From the NCBI GenBank assembly GCA_039654915.1, contig CM077594.1:12833001-12897000 (forward strand): DNA of 64,000 nt, read 5' to 3'. The notes under the pieces were generated by a model that saw nothing but the letters and a program-made list of their open reading frames with translations, was not told where the DNA came from and did not search any database. How positions within the stretch are numbered: the first letter of the stretch is position 1; each line of letters starts with the position of its first letter. The translations under genes were made by a program, and so were the position numbers. Source of the DNA: Aquilaria yunnanensis (Eukaryota > Streptophyta > Magnoliopsida > Malvales > Thymelaeaceae). This document shows positions 44,312 through 58,414 of this stretch, piece after piece.

Positions 44312-46714
44312 ATGGCTGATACGATTATTTCCGCCGTCCTGAAGCTTCTAGTGAATGTTGTTGTCGAAGAAGGGAAGAAGCAGGTGAAGCTGCTGACGGA
44401 ATTTGATGGGCAGGTGGCGAAGCTCAGAAAAAATCTGGAAACCATTTCCACTGTGCTGGAAGATGCCGAGGAAAAGCAAGTTAGCGACAAGGTGGTCAAG
44501 CTCTGGCTTGACAGGCTCAAGGAGGTGTCCTACGACATGGAAGACGTTTTGGACGAATGGCATGCCGACCTCCTCAGGTCGGAAGCGAAACGCCAGCAGG
44601 CGCCGGCCAGCTCTTCCGGGTTTACACGAAAGGTACGCCAACTCTTCTGTTGTTGCTCTCCATCTAAAGTTGTTACTCGCCATGACCTTGCTGTTCAAGT
44701 GAAAGAGAACGATGCAAGACTGGATGAGGTTATAAACGACCAAGTTATGTCAGCGTTGACTCCGAAGGAAATAAAGAGCTCGCGCCCTGAAAGATCCGAA
44801 GCTACTTCCTCTGGCAAAAGAACAACGACTACTTTCTCTGTGGATGTGTCGAAGCTTCACGGTCGAGATAAGATCACAGAAACCATAATGGACTATTTGT
44901 GTGGTGAGCAGGCCAGTGGCAGCGGGTGTGATCTCGAAACCTTTTCCGTAGTGGGTATGGGGGGGCTCGGAAAGACAGCTCTTGCGCTGAAGATCTACAA
45001 GGAGAGCCTGGTTGAACAATGTTTCGAACAAAGAATATGGGTCTGTGTCTCAGATTTCTTCGAGGAAACTAGAGTTGCGAAAGCAATTATTGCAGCTCTA
45101 GAAGGCCTTGACCCTATTTCTGTTTTCACTAATTTCGATAGCATCCCACCGCAGGCTCTTTTCGAAAGGATTTCTAAGCAGATCCAAGGAAAACAGTTCT
45201 TTCTTGTTTTAGATGATGTGTGGACAGAGGATGACAGGGATTTCGAATCATTGAAGTGCACCTTCAAGCATGGTGCACCCGGAAGTAAGATTCTGGTGAC
45301 TACTCGCAAAGACGGTGTTGCAAAGATGATGGAATCCTCCCAAGTCTTTCACCTGCCAGAGTTATCTGAGGATGACTGTTGGCTGGTGCTTAGCCAAGCT
45401 GCATTTGCAGGAAGGCGTAAGGAAGAGCATGAGAATTTAGAAGATATTGGGAGGCAAATTGCAAGCAAGTGCAAAGGTTTGCCACTTGCAGCAAAGACTC
45501 TTGGGAGTCTCTTACGGGGCAAGAAAACCAGACAAGAGTGGCGAAATGTCTTGAATAGTGAGGTGTGGAGACTGGATTTAGTTCAGAAAGATATCTTCGC
45601 TCCTCTACTTCTGAGTTATTATGATTTGCCACCGAAAGTAAGACGGTGCTTGGTGTACTGTGCTGCCGTTCCGAAGGACTTTCTGATATACTCAGGCGAG
45701 CTTATCAACCATTGGATGGCGCATGGCTATTCAAGCTCAGAGGACAATCCAGAGATTGAAGAAGTAGGTCGTGAATACTTCAACCTTCTAGCAGATCGCT
45801 CCTTCTTTCAGGAATTCTATTATTACCCTGATGGGGGCATCGACACTTGCAAGATGCATGATATAGTACATGACTTTGCTATGTATTTGGCTGAGAACGA
45901 GCACATCACTAAGCATTTTGGTCAGAATCTGGGAGGAGATTCGGCTTTGAACTTGGCTTCTGATAAAAAGGTGCGCCATGTGTCGGTGATTTTAGCAAAA
46001 GGGGCTCATTTCCCTTCCTCCGTTCTTGGCACGGAGAAGGTGAGGAGCATCATGACCTTGACAGGTACTGGGGGCATATCTTCTCTAGCCCTGGAAAACA
46101 TGGCTAAGGGGTCGAACCGTCTACGGTTATTAGCATTTAAGTGGTCCCTTGAAGATCGTTCATGCAGCAAGATACCAGAAGAAATAGGCAAGCTCGTGCA
46201 TTTGAGGCACCTTGACATCTCTTCCTGCACCATGTTACGAGAATTGCCTGAAGCAATCTGTGACCTGATTAAGTTGATACACTTGAGCGTCTCGAGCTGT
46301 CCCAATTTTGAGAGGCTGCCAGAGGGAATTGGTAAGCTTATCAACCTGAGGTTCCTCTGCACCACAGCTAGCGACAAAGTGACTTCCTACCCGAAAGGGG
46401 TAGGGAAACTGACATCCCTGAGAGGAGTCAGGAACATAATGGTGATAGCTGATGGAGATGACCCTCAAGAATTTAGTCTCGCGGACCTGGAAAATTTGAA
46501 CCAACTTCGCTTCATTCAAATGAAACTGAAGGGAAGTGGAATAGAAATAGGAGAGGCTAGGAGAGCCAAGTTTGAGGAGAAGACACATCTACATGAGTTG
46601 AAGATGAAATTGGGAGGAAACTTTGAGCAACATGAAGTGATTGAAGCCTTAAATGGCCTCGTTCCTTCCACCGTAGAGCCCCGCATCTGCACTGATTACT
46701 ACTATAGGTGGTAG
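44312..46714 (+). CDS. CC-NBS-LRR disease resistance protein (RGA-like), NLR 2
   Basis: An 800-residue CNL receptor in one exon, clearly paralogous to NLR 1. Coiled coil 1-145 with YDMEDVLDEW (74-83). NB-ARC with P-loop GMGGLGKT (215-222), RNBS-A FEQRIWVCVSDFF (238-250), kinase-2 FFLVLDDVW (296-304), RNBS-B GSKILVTTR (324-332), GLPLA (389-393), RNBS-D CLVYCAAVPKDF (446-457) and MHD (515-517). LRRs run from about 605 to 780. The ORF ends after VIEALNG, as NLR 1 does after VIEALS. Both proteins thus lack the long C-terminal LRR array of typical RGA proteins, pointing to truncation before the duplication. Relative to NLR 1 it has a Ser/Thr-rich insertion at about 155-178. It detects pathogen effectors or modified host targets in the cytoplasm, as inferred from family only. 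Confidence 0.95.
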   Translation: MADTIISAVLKLLVNVVVEEGKKQVKLLTEFDGQVAKLRKNLETISTVLEDAEEKQVSDKVVKLWLDRLKEVSYDMEDVLDEWHADLLRSEAKRQQAPASSSGFTRKVRQLFCCCSPSKVVTRHDLAVQVKENDARLDEVINDQVMSALTPKEIKSSRPERSEATSSGKRTTTTFSVDVSKLHGRDKITETIMDYLCGEQASGSGCDLETFSVVGMGGLGKTALALKIYKESLVEQCFEQRIWVCVSDFFEETRVAKAIIAALEGLDPISVFTNFDSIPPQALFERISKQIQGKQFFLVLDDVWTEDDRDFESLKCTFKHGAPGSKILVTTRKDGVAKMMESSQVFHLPELSEDDCWLVLSQAAFAGRRKEEHENLEDIGRQIASKCKGLPLAAKTLGSLLRGKKTRQEWRNVLNSEVWRLDLVQKDIFAPLLLSYYDLPPKVRRCLVYCAAVPKDFLIYSGELINHWMAHGYSSSEDNPEIEEVGREYFNLLADRSFFQEFYYYPDGGIDTCKMHDIVHDFAMYLAENEHITKHFGQNLGGDSALNLASDKKVRHVSVILAKGAHFPSSVLGTEKVRSIMTLTGTGGISSLALENMAKGSNRLRLLAFKWSLEDRSCSKIPEEIGKLVHLRHLDISSCTMLRELPEAICDLIKLIHLSVSSCPNFERLPEGIGKLINLRFLCTTASDKVTSYPKGVGKLTSLRGVRNIMVIADGDDPQEFSLADLENLNQLRFIQMKLKGSGIEIGEARRAKFEEKTHLHELKMKLGGNFEQHEVIEALNGLVPSTVEPRICTDYYYRW

Positions 46715-46752
46715 TCCAAGCAATTCGGAAATCTCATCACCAAACTGATAAG

Positions 46753-46869
46753 GTTCCCTCTCTCTCTCGCTCCCTCTCTGTCTGTCTCCTATACAAACGT
46801 TCCTGGTTGATTTTGAGCCAAATCGGACTTTTACTAATACCAAATGTTTTATTTAAAGTAATTCTGCAG
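46753..46869 (+). other. Candidate 3'-UTR intron of NLR 2
   Basis: GT at 46753 after a position homologous to the NLR 1 donor, a CT-rich start, and TTCTGCAG at 46862-46869. The donor (GTTCCC) is weak. The acceptor could instead align with AAAG|TAATTCT, matching NLR 1. Confidence 0.3.
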
Positions 46870-47413
46870 TTTGAGGTGGAATTGGCGTACGTATGGCCTT
46901 CCGCTTCCTGTAGAAGATGGTTGTACTAGCTGTTTTATGTTCCTTTCTTCAAATTCGGACTCCGACGCTATTTCAGTGGTGGGAAGAGATTGTACGATAT
47001 GCCCCTACGAAGGAGAATGCAATTTGTGCTCACATTGTATCTTCTGATTAGCGTTTGCAAGTACTTCTGTTGCAGTATTGTTGCACTTGGGAGGTTCAAT
47101 TTTCAATATTGCTCGTTGTATCTTCTCTTTTGTGGCCTGTTTCTTTAATTAATGTACAAAAATCATTTCTGCTTGCTGGTTCATGGTTGTTCGTCGGGCC
47201 CAGTGTCTGAAACTCGGGTAAGAAGGTGTATTTGTTTGGTTCCTCTCTAACTCTTGGCCAGTGTTTGCATTTTAAATCTCGTCTTTGGTTTGAGACCTCT
47301 TTCATTGAAATAAAACTAGTTTACATATCCGACATTATATTGAGATTACAAGTTATATTGAGTATTAGAAAATAATATGTATTTAAATGTTATACATATA
47401 TTATCTTAAGAAA

Positions 47414-47452
<39 letters not shown>

Positions 47453-47859
47453 GAAATAATTATATTTCAAAAAGTACCATAAAATACTAGAAATTATTGT
47501 TAAAAACATAAATAAAGTGCTACTCTCTTCATTTTAAAACCTTTAAAACTTTTGATTTGATGAGGAGATTAAGATGTGATATAATTTATTACCTTTTTCC
47601 CGATTTTTCCCTTATCAAATAGTAATGGTTAAGCTATCACTTTTTAAACATTAATGATTTATTTGAAACTTTTTGTCAAAGTTTTAGGCAGCTTTGCAAC
47701 TTTTTAAAAAAATGAGAAAATGGAAATTTTACAAAAAAAATTCGGAACAAAAATAAATATTCCTAAAGCTTAGAGATTAACAAACAATAAAAATTTTATA
47801 TTTATCGATTCATATTCTTATCTTAGCTTTCACATTCTAATCAATAAGGGAAATAATGA

Positions 47860-48149
47860 GGGTAACTAGCACGAAGGTCCCAAACCTTTACTTTTTGTTG
47901 CAAATTTATCCCAAACCTCTCAAAAGTTGCATACTTGTTCCAAACCTTTTCTAACATTACGAATTCATCCCTAACCCTTTAATTGTTGCATATCCATCTC
48001 AAACCTTTTCCTGGCATTGCAAATTCATCCTTTGCCCATCAATTAATGTTAATCAATGATGGAATTGGGATAGATATGCAACAGTTGAGAGATTAGGGAT
48101 GAATTTGTAATGAAAAATAAAGTTTTGGGACCCTTAATGCTATTTACCC
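47860..48149. mobile_element. Palindromic MITE inside copy 1 (GGGTAACTAGC ends)
   Basis: The left end GGGTAACTAGCACGAAGG pairs with the complement of the right end (GGGTAAATAGCATTAAGG). The arms continue through CCCAAACCTTTACTTTT. Copies lie at 54420-54710 and 55532-55820. Confidence 0.75.
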
Positions 48150-48287
48150 CCACTCAGATCTTTCTCCATTTTATTACTACTAGTACTAGCCAGACCGCTT
48201 TATTTTATTTAACTATATTAAAATATGTTTAACTGGAATACTTTTTTTTTTATCCAGAATTTCTACACTATTAAAGATAAGGGCTTT

Positions 48288-48390
48288 TTTAAGAGTTAGG
48301 AAAATGAGATGAATGTCTCGAACTTGGGCCATCTCAATGTTAGGCTAGAGCCCTTGTCTTATGGGCTGAGATGTGGAGACTAGAATACTT
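48288..48390 (-). repeat. SINE-like unit in copy 1
   Basis: On the minus strand it reads ATGGCCCAAGTTCGAGACAT, containing a B-box-like GTTCGAGAC. The counterpart is at 55935-56045 in copy 3. Confidence 0.5.
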
Positions 48391-49309
48391 TTTATTGTAA
48401 AAGAAAAATAATTTTAAACAGATTTCTGAAAATATATGGTGATCATTATTCTTCGGTGAGTAATATGCTACTTTTATGTGTATGGTATAAAGGTAATTAC
48501 AATTAACAAGTTGATATTACAATTCCATTATCAAATTTGGAAATCTATTCGGCAACTGCCTTCTAGTCTATAATTTGAAATTATCCAAAAATATTTTTTA
48601 AATATTTCTGAATATTTTAAGTTATTGTTTGTTCTTTATATAAATTCAAAAAAATCTTTTTTTAATTGAAAATAACTATAAAATACTGAAATATAATTCT
48701 TAATGATTTAAATGAGAACTTCAAACACTACAATTTAAAAATGTAAAATGAAATAAAGGAAAAATATAAATTTATAACCTAAGGGAAATAAAATTCTGTC
48801 CCAAAAGCAAAACAAATCTCGATGAAACTAAACCCAAATAATTACTTTTAAGATTCTAAAAGATCCAAATCAGTGCTGAAATATTATTTAGAATTTTTGG
48901 AATAGTTTGCAGACAATATTGATAATTTGATATCATTAGCTATATATGAAAGGTAATATTTTCATATGAAAATATATAAAAAAAAATACGTAATATATAT
49001 AGAAAAAATATTTGGTGGGAGAAAAGATACATAAAGAAATTTTACATTTTAAGAAACTCAAAATGTATTATAAATTATTTTTTAAAGAAAATTAATTATT
49101 TTTTATTGATTTTTCTTTTCATTCACATAAGTAGGAGAAAAATAAATAGAAACTTAATTACTTTCTTAAAAAATTATTTAATAATTATTAGGTAGATATA
49201 GTATTCAAATAATACCAACTGTAAATAAAACTTAGTAAAATAAAAATAATATATCAAACAATGTATTATTTAATTCTAACTCAGAATGTATTATCTCAAT
49301 GATGAATGA

Positions 49310-49593
49310 TCCTATCAATGCTCACCAAAGGTCCCAACCTTTACTTTTTGTTACAACTCATCCCTAATCTTTCAATTTTGCATATCCATCCAATTCCATT
49401 GTTGACTAATGTTGACTAAAGGTCAATGGATGAATTGGCAATGCCACATAAAGGTTGTTGAGATGTTATGGACGAATTTACAACACCGAGCAAAGGTTTG
49501 GGATGGATATGAAAAGGTTGAGAGGATAGGGACAAATTTATAACAAAAAATAAAGGTTTAGGATCCCTGGCATTATTTACCTGCCATAATGCC
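49310..49593. mobile_element. Second MITE of the same family in copy 1
   Basis: GGTCCCAACCTTTACTTTTTG on the left is mirrored by CAAAAAATAAAGGTTTAGGA on the right. The matching copy in the third block is at about 56945-57245. Confidence 0.6.
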
Positions 49594-49924
49594 ATAGTTT
49601 GACAAAGGTAAGTTGCACAAAAAATCCTAAACCCTTAATTCTCACTGCAAATTGGACATCAACCTCTATTTTGTTGCATATTGATCCTAAATCTTTATAA
49701 TGCATTGCATATTAGTCCCCACTCACTAGTATTAGTTAAGACTAAATTGACACATAAACCTAATTTACAGATAGGGTAATTTTACTAATTTAAATGATCT
49801 ATTAACTATCAAAAAATCACAACACCTTTTGAATTTATATGAAGACATAAGTTGCCAAACAATTTAAATTGGAATTTAAAAAGTTAATATTAGATGGTTA
49901 TTAGAGAGTTTGAGTTGTAGAAGT

Positions 49925-51445
<1,521 letters not shown>

Positions 51446-51450
51446 CCAAT
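51446..51450. repeat. Target-site duplication of solo LTR (left, CCAAT)
   Basis: Identical to 52879-52883. Confidence 0.9.
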
Positions 51451-52878
51451 TGTTAGTGTTGTGCCCAAAAGCCAATCATGAGATGATTGTATTTTGGACA
51501 TTGAAGCATGATATTTTGTTAAGGCATTAATCCAGTAATTATGTTTGTTGTTCTGTTTCTGCATAAAATAAACATAATTATAACTCTAGTATAATGATAT
51601 TCTTAAATGTTCTTGGTCTAGTGTTATCGTGGAGCAGGTTGTAATAATACGTAAAGACTAGTATATATGGAGACTAATATAAGATATATAGTTTACATAT
51701 GGGTATAAGTTGGAGAACTTGTGTACTGGACCGACCCATCATGAGAATGGTACATGGATCGTTATGTGAGTGTCATAAGTGATTCTCATAGTGATCATGT
51801 ATATGTAGTCCTTTGACCTAAGGTTATCAAAGTTTCCTACATATGAGTCACATACTTTGATATTTCCCTTTGTTGCTCGTAACTGAGTGAACTTGAATGA
51901 GGTCATTAGGTATGTTACATATCATGCGGAGGGTTTTGTATGATCAAGATGGGATTTGTCCCTCCTATATAATGAGAGTGATATCTTTGGGGCCATTGAT
52001 AGAGTGAGACTAAGAAAATTCATGGCCATACTCGGATGAGTTGATATACGATAACAATGTCATCAGTTTAAGTTAATATACTCAGTAATCAATAAACCAT
52101 AGATCAGGCTATACGAGAGTGATACATGCCATGTCTCATGCTTGGTCTGGATATCTTGGACGAAGGGACAATGACACATACAGATAATGATCATAAAGGT
52201 TTAGTCGAATCACCGACAATCTTGTCACTTGAGTAGTAATGATGTGTTGCTAGACATCGCTCATTGTTATGATCATAAATGTGATTTATGATAATTGCCA
52301 ATGTGATAGGAGCCTATTGGGTCGTACACATAGAGCCAATTGGATTATTTAAGTGCATGGGTCAAATTGTTTGGTCTTGGTTTCATGATAATTTCATATT
52401 AATGATTGGCCCAAAGGTTGAGCCATTATTGTGCCCGAAAGTAAAGTTTAATTGGATTAAGGCTTTAAAAGCCATTAGGCTTGAGAATTGAGTCTCACTA
52501 TAAATACATCATATAATGAAAAATTCATAGCTCTTGCTTTAGCCTCATCAAGGATGAAATCAAAAGAGTTCTAAAAGTTCTAGTCGCATTCTTCTCTTAT
52601 TATTTCTTAGAGAACGCAAGCTAGCACTGTGAGCGCAAGAGAAGCAAATTTTCGGGGATGTGGTGGAGGCGTGGTGATCCCGAGAGGCTCGTGTGGATAC
52701 CATAGAGAGCTTGAACACATCAACTATTCAAGTTTTGTGATTCGACTCAACAGTTGGATGAAAGATCTCAACCGAGCTAGGTATAAAATTTTAAGCACCC
52801 GATTTATGCCGTTTTACTTGGATCCTGGAGGGTTTCAGTTATATTCTATTGTGCTTGCTTGGCTCCCAAAACCCTACA
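51451..52878 (+). mobile_element. Solo LTR of an LTR retrotransposon (copia-like by appearance)
   Basis: 1,428 bp beginning TGTTAGTGTTGTGCCC and ending AACCCTACA, flanked by a perfect 5-bp duplication CCAAT. TATAAATA at 52499-52506 is a likely LTR promoter, which sets the orientation as plus. No internal coding sequence or second LTR is present. The superfamily is a guess from general resemblance. The short frames inside are chance. Confidence 0.85.
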
Positions 52879-53892
52879 CCAATCCATATTGAGCATCCAC
52901 CCTTCAGGTAACCATCATCCATTGCATCTACTGCTCATTTTTTATCACATCTCGCACTTTTCACCATGTCATATGCTCACACAACCACCATGGGCACTAA
53001 GTAAGAGCCTAGCCAAATTTTGGAACACTTGTTAGGCTCTTGAATCTCCATGACCAATCTGCCAAACTTCATCATCCTTATCCTCTTGTAGGGTCTATCT
53101 TTGGTGGAGACAGTGGCGGTAACTCTCATTCTATTTGGATGGTCGGGGTTGTTAAGTAAAGGTGTAAGAAAAACCCAAAACCCGAATACCGATTTGAAGC
53201 TGGCCCAAAAATTTTAGGTTCGGTTTTATGTTTAAAGTTATGCTATTTTGACACAACCTAGCCCTAAATTTGCTAATCCAAGTTGGTTCGGATTAGGCCA
53301 AACCTGACTAACCCAATTTGACCTAATTATCCAGCATCCTTAACCTAAATTCCTGTCTGTCTCCTTTATACCTCATCTTTCATCTCTCCCACTCCCTTCG
53401 CCATCCTTGACTATGCCCTGTCAATTGCTTGTTGTTGGTCTTTTTTAAAAGCTCAAGAAACCCTAGTCTACCAATTTAGTACTTCGCCATGTTTGGAGAA
53501 AATGAAAAGAAAGCCACCAAGCACAAAATGAGAGATAGCAATTCCATTTGTTCTTGCTTCTTCAGATCATAACTTGTCTACTGAATGTTTATCTCTAGTT
53601 TGTTTTCACACTTTCTAGATTTATTTAATAGATTTTTTGGGTTTTTTTTCACATTTTTCTAAGTTTTAGCAGAGTTCTAGGTTTTGGTTAAATCCACTCT
53701 TTCTTTTACATTTTATTTTTCCATTCAATCCAAATAAAGCAAAAGCTAGTATTCAAAGCAAACTTCTTCTCCTTTGGTCCTCTTTAATTTAGCTAGCTGA
53801 TTGTGGCATTACCTTTGCGAATCAAGAGCCAATTCATTTTAACTTAAAACAATTCAATTCAAAATTACTTATTTTTATTTCTATATCTTTTT
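52879..53892. other. Intergenic DNA with possible small TIR element
   Basis: The first 5 bp are the right CCAAT duplication. About 53150-53345 holds GGTGTAAGAAAAACCCAAAACCCG and similar phrases typical of small hAT-like elements; no clear ends. Confidence 0.35.
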
Positions 53893-54841
53893 TGTTTGGT
53901 TCCTCTGTAACTCTTGGCCAGTGCTTGCATTTTAAATCTAGTATTGTATTAGAACTACAAGTTATATTGAGTATTAGAAAATAATATGTATTTAAATATT
54001 GTACATATATTATATTATGAAAATTATTATTATTATTATTATTGAAATAATAATATTTCAGAAAGTACCATAAAATACTAGAAATTATTGTTAAAAACAT
54101 AAATAAAGTGCTACGCTCTTCATTTTAAAACCTTTAAAACTTTTGATTTGATGAGGAGATTAAGTTGTGATATAATTTATTACCTTTTTCCCAATTTTTC
54201 CTTTATCAAACAGTAATGGTTAAGCTATCACTTTTTAAACATTAATGATTTATTTGAAATTTTTTTATCAAAGTTTTAGGCAACTTTGCAACTTTTAAAA
54301 AAAATGAGAAAATGGAAATTTTACAAAAAAAAGAGACTAACAAACAATAAAAATATTATATTTATCGATTCATATTCTGATCTTAGCTTTCACATTCTAA
54401 TCAATAAAGGACATTATGCAGGTAACTAGTACCAAGGTCCCAAACCTTTACTTTTTGTTTCAAATTCATCTGAAACCTCTCAACAGTTGCATATTTGTCC
54501 CAAACCTTTTCTAACATTACAAATTCATCCCTAACCTTTCAATTGTTACATATCCATCTCAAACCTTTTCCTGCTATTTTAAATTCATCCTTTGACCATC
54601 AATCAATGTTAATCAATGATGGATTTGGGACGGATATGCAACATTTGAGAGGTTTGGGATAAATTTGTAATGAAAAATAAAGTTTTGGGACCCCCAGTGC
54701 TATTTAACCCCACTCAGATCTTTCTCCATTTTATTACTACTAGTACTAGTTAGGCCCCTTTATTTTATTTAACTATATTAAAATCTATTTAATTGGCATA
54801 CTTTCTTTTTTTTTTTGTATCCAGGATTTCTACACTATTAA
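53893..54841. repeat. Segmental duplication, truncated copy 2
   Basis: Matches copy 1 from about 47230 to 48275, with a deletion of about 50 bp near 53940. It joins copy 3 directly at 54838-54842 (TCTACACTATT followed by AAAATCATTTCTGC). Confidence 0.85.
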
Positions 54842-57561
54842 AATCATTTCTGCTTGCTGGTTCATTTGGTTGTTCATCAGGCCTAGTGTCTGGCACTTGG
54901 GCAAGAAGATGTATTTGTTTGGTTCCTGTGTAACTCTTGGCCAGTGCTTGCATTTTAAATTCTATCTTTGCTTTGAGACCTCTCTTTTATTGAAATAAAA
55001 CTAGTTTATATACCTCGCATTGTATTGGGATTATAAGTTATATTGAGTATTAGAAAATAATATGTATTTAAATGTTGTACTTATATTATATTAAGAAAAT
55101 TATTATTATTATTGAAATAAAAATATTTCAAAGAGTACCATAAAATACTAGAAATTATTGTTAGAAACATAAATAAAGTGCTACTCTCTTCATTTTAAAA
55201 CCTTTAAAATTTTGATTTGATGAGGAGATTAAGATGTGATATAAGTCATTAGCTTTTTCCTGATTTTTCCCTTATCAAATAGTAGTGGTTAAATTATCAC
55301 TTTTTAAACATTAATGATTTATTTGAAATTTTTATCAAAGTTTTAGGCAGCTTTGCAACTTTTTTTTTTTTTAAAAAAAAAAGAGAAAATAGAAATTTTA
55401 CAAAGAAAAAAATTAGGGACAAAAATAAATATTCCTAAAGCTTAGGGACTAACAAACAATAAATATCTTATATTTATTGATTCATATTCTTATCTTAGCT
55501 TTCACATTCTATTCAATAAAGGACATAATGCGGGTGAATAGCCCTAAGGTTCCAAACCTTTACTTTTCATTGCAAATTCATCCCAAGCCTCTCAACCGTT
55601 GCATATTTATCCCAAAACTTTTCTAGAGTTACAGATTCATCCCTAACCTTTCAACCGTTGCATATCCATCCTAACCTTTTCTAGGCATTGCAAATTCATC
55701 CCTTGACCATCAATCAATGTTAGTCAATGATGGAATTGGGATGGATATGCAACAATTAAGAGGTTAGAGATGAATTTGTAATGAAAAATAAAGTTTTAAG
55801 ACCCCTAGTGCTATTTACCCCCACTCAGATCTTTTTCCATTTTATTACTACTGGTACAGTGGTACTAGTCAGACCGCTTTATTTCACTTAACTATATTAA
55901 AATTTAGTTAATTCAGAATTTCTATACTATTAAAGCTATTTTTAAGAGTTAGGGAAGGGGTAAATGTCTCGAACTTAAGCCCTCTCAGCGGTGGGGTAGA
56001 GCCCTTGTCGCATGGGTTGAGATGCGGAGCCTAGAATACTTTTTTATTATTTTAAAAGAAAAATAGTTTTAAACAGATTTTTGAAAATATATTGTGCTCA
56101 TTATTCTTCTGTGAGTGATATGTTATTTTTATGTGTACGGTATAAAGGGTAATTACAATTAACAATTAGTATGTTGATATTACAATTCCATTATCAAATT
56201 TGGAAATCTATTCGACAACTGCCTTCTAGTCTAAAATATGAAATCATCCAAAAATATTTTTTAAATATTTCTGAATATTTTAAGTTATTATTTGCTCTTT
56301 ATATAAATTCAAAAAATAGTTTTTTAAATGTAAAAGAACTATAAAGTACTGAAATACAATTATTAATGATTTAAATTAGAGCTTCAAACATTATACTTTA
56401 ACAATGTAAAATGAAATAGAGGAAAAATATAAATTTATAACTTAAGGGAAATAAAATACTATCCCAAAAGTAAAAGAAATCTCGATGAAACTAAAGCCAA
56501 ATAATTAATTTTAGGATTCTCAAAGTACCAAATCAGTGCTGAAATTTTATTTAGAATTTTTGGTATAGTTTGCAGACAATATTGATATCATTAGCTACAT
56601 ATGAAAGGTTATATTTTCCAATGAAAATACATAAAAATATGTAATATATATAGAAAAAATATTCGGTGGGAGAAAAGATACATACAGAAATTTTACATTT
56701 TAAGAAACCCAAAATGTATTATAAATTATTTTTTAAAGGAAATTAGGTATTTTTTTATTGATTTTTCTTTTCATTGACGTAGGTAGGAGAAAAAATAAAT
56801 AAAAAGTTAATTACTTTCTTAAAAAATTATTTAAATGATTATTAGGTGGATATAGTATTCAAATAATACCAATTGTAAATAAAAATAATATATTAAATAA
56901 TGTATTATTTAATTCGAACTCCAAATGTATTATCTCAACCATCCTATCAATGTTCACCAAGGGTCCCAAACCTTTACTTTTTGTTACAATTCATCCCTAA
57001 CCTCTCAATGTTGCATATCCATCCTAATTCCACCATTGACTAACGTTGATTGAAATTCAAGGGATGAATTAGTAATGCCAGGTAAAGGTTTAGGAAAAAT
57101 ATATAATAGTTGAGAGTTTAGAGACGAATTTGCAACGCCAAACAAAGGTTTAGGATTGATATCAAAGGGCTAAGAGGATAGGGATGAATTTACAACAAAA
57201 AATAAAGGTTTGGGACCCCTGGCGCTATTTTTCCTCCATAATGCCATATTTTGACAAAGGGTAAGTTGAACAAAAAATCCCAAACCCTTATTTCTTATTG
57301 CAAATTATCAACCTCCATTTTACTGCATATTAATCCTAAATCTTTATAATGTATGAAATATTAGTCCCCACTCCCTAGTATTAGTCAAGATTGAATTGAC
57401 ACATAAACCTAACTTACAGATAAGGCAATTTTGCTAATTTAAACAATCTATTAACTGTAAAAAAACTATGGCACCTGTTGAATTTATATGAAGACAGTTA
57501 CTAAATAACTTAAATTAGAATTTAAAAAGTTAATATTAGATGATTATATAAGAGTTTGAGT
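54842..57561. repeat. Segmental duplication, copy 3
   Basis: Starts at the same NLR 3'-flank sequence as copy 1 and ends at the same GAGTTTGAGTTGTA. It carries the same MITEs and SINE-like unit in the same places, so these were present before duplication. Confidence 0.88.
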
Positions 57562-57624
57562 TGTATTCGTACTAAAAACAAAATTGAAAAACGCAATGGT
57601 ATGAACAAATTCGGATTACATATG

Positions 57625-58378
57625 TGATACCCGGCAGCATCTTCGTTGTATGACATGGTACGCCTGAGAGGGACTTCTTGTAGAGAGATGTTGGTAGAGG
57701 AGACTTCTGTCGTGAGATTGCCTGAAACGCTCAAAAGAACAGGGGTTAGGAGATCCCAAGAGTGTGTTTCCGGGGGAGGAGCCTCTGACGCCCAAGTTAG
57801 GATTTGGCAAGTAAAGAGTAATGAATGGAGAGTGAAAAGTAGAGTTCTCTTGAGGGTTCAGCTTGTTCTTTTACCAAGGTTGTTTCCTAAATATTTATAA
57901 GAAGGCGTTAGGAAAAGTCCGTTTGACACAGCCCGCTCAGATCATGACACGTGTTCGGCCAGATGCGGATCGTACCTTCGGGGATGGAGATCTCCAGCTG
58001 GCCATAGGCCGTTCTGGCCAGAGATCAGGGCCGTGGGAGGCCTGTGTGTCAGGGGCGTGTGTGAGGTCCTTGTGTCAGAGGCTCCTAATTGTTTTTGTCT
58101 CATCTGGGTTAGAATTCCTTCAGCGATGGTCCCTTCTTTAGGGGGTAATACCCCTTCGGCAGATGGGTCTCCTTCAGTCCGATTTTTGCTCCCGAAGGTT
58201 GTAGAGGGAGGCTCCTCGGCAGAGTGGAGGACCTTTCGTGAATGCTATGTTCTACAGAGGATGAAGAGATAGCCTTCCGAGGATCCATTTTCCCGAGGTT
58301 GGTCAGATGTACGTTCGAGGATGGTACTTGTCAGTCATCCTTAGAAGCTATCCAAGTGCGATAGCCATTTGGCTATCA
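57625..58378 (-). repeat. 3' LTR of Tat element 2
   Basis: 754 bp, starting TGATACCC and ending GGCTATCA. Related to but clearly diverged from the element 1 LTRs. Shared blocks include GATCATGACACGTGTTCGG. The terminal hairpin GATAGCC-ATTT-GGCTATC is at 58360-58377. Confidence 0.9.
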
Positions 58379-58392
58379 CATGCCCCCCTCAG
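58379..58392 (-). other. Polypurine tract of Tat element 2
   Basis: Minus-strand CTGAGGGGGGCATG next to the LTR. Confidence 0.75.
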
Positions 58393-58396
58393 AAAG

Positions 58397-58414
58397 CCAA
58401 AGTGGTAACTTTGG
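58397..58414. other. Hairpin homologous to element 1, with paired changes
   Basis: CCAAAGT-GGTA-ACTTTGG, against CCGAAGT-GGAG-ACTTCGG in element 1. Confidence 0.75.

Larger units (their letters stand above)
47155..49920. repeat. Segmental duplication, copy 1
   Basis: Begins in the NLR 2 3' flank (AAAAATCATTTCTGCTTGCTGG) and ends at GAGTTTGAGTTGTA. Copy 3 (54842-57561) matches over its length by eye, roughly nine bases in ten. It contains a (TTA)n microsatellite (47416-47453), two MITEs and a SINE-like unit. Confidence 0.88.

Noticed and set aside
45390..46377. Minus-strand frames opposite NLR 2
   Set aside because: They are shadows of the NLR coding sequence; similar ones occur opposite NLR 1.
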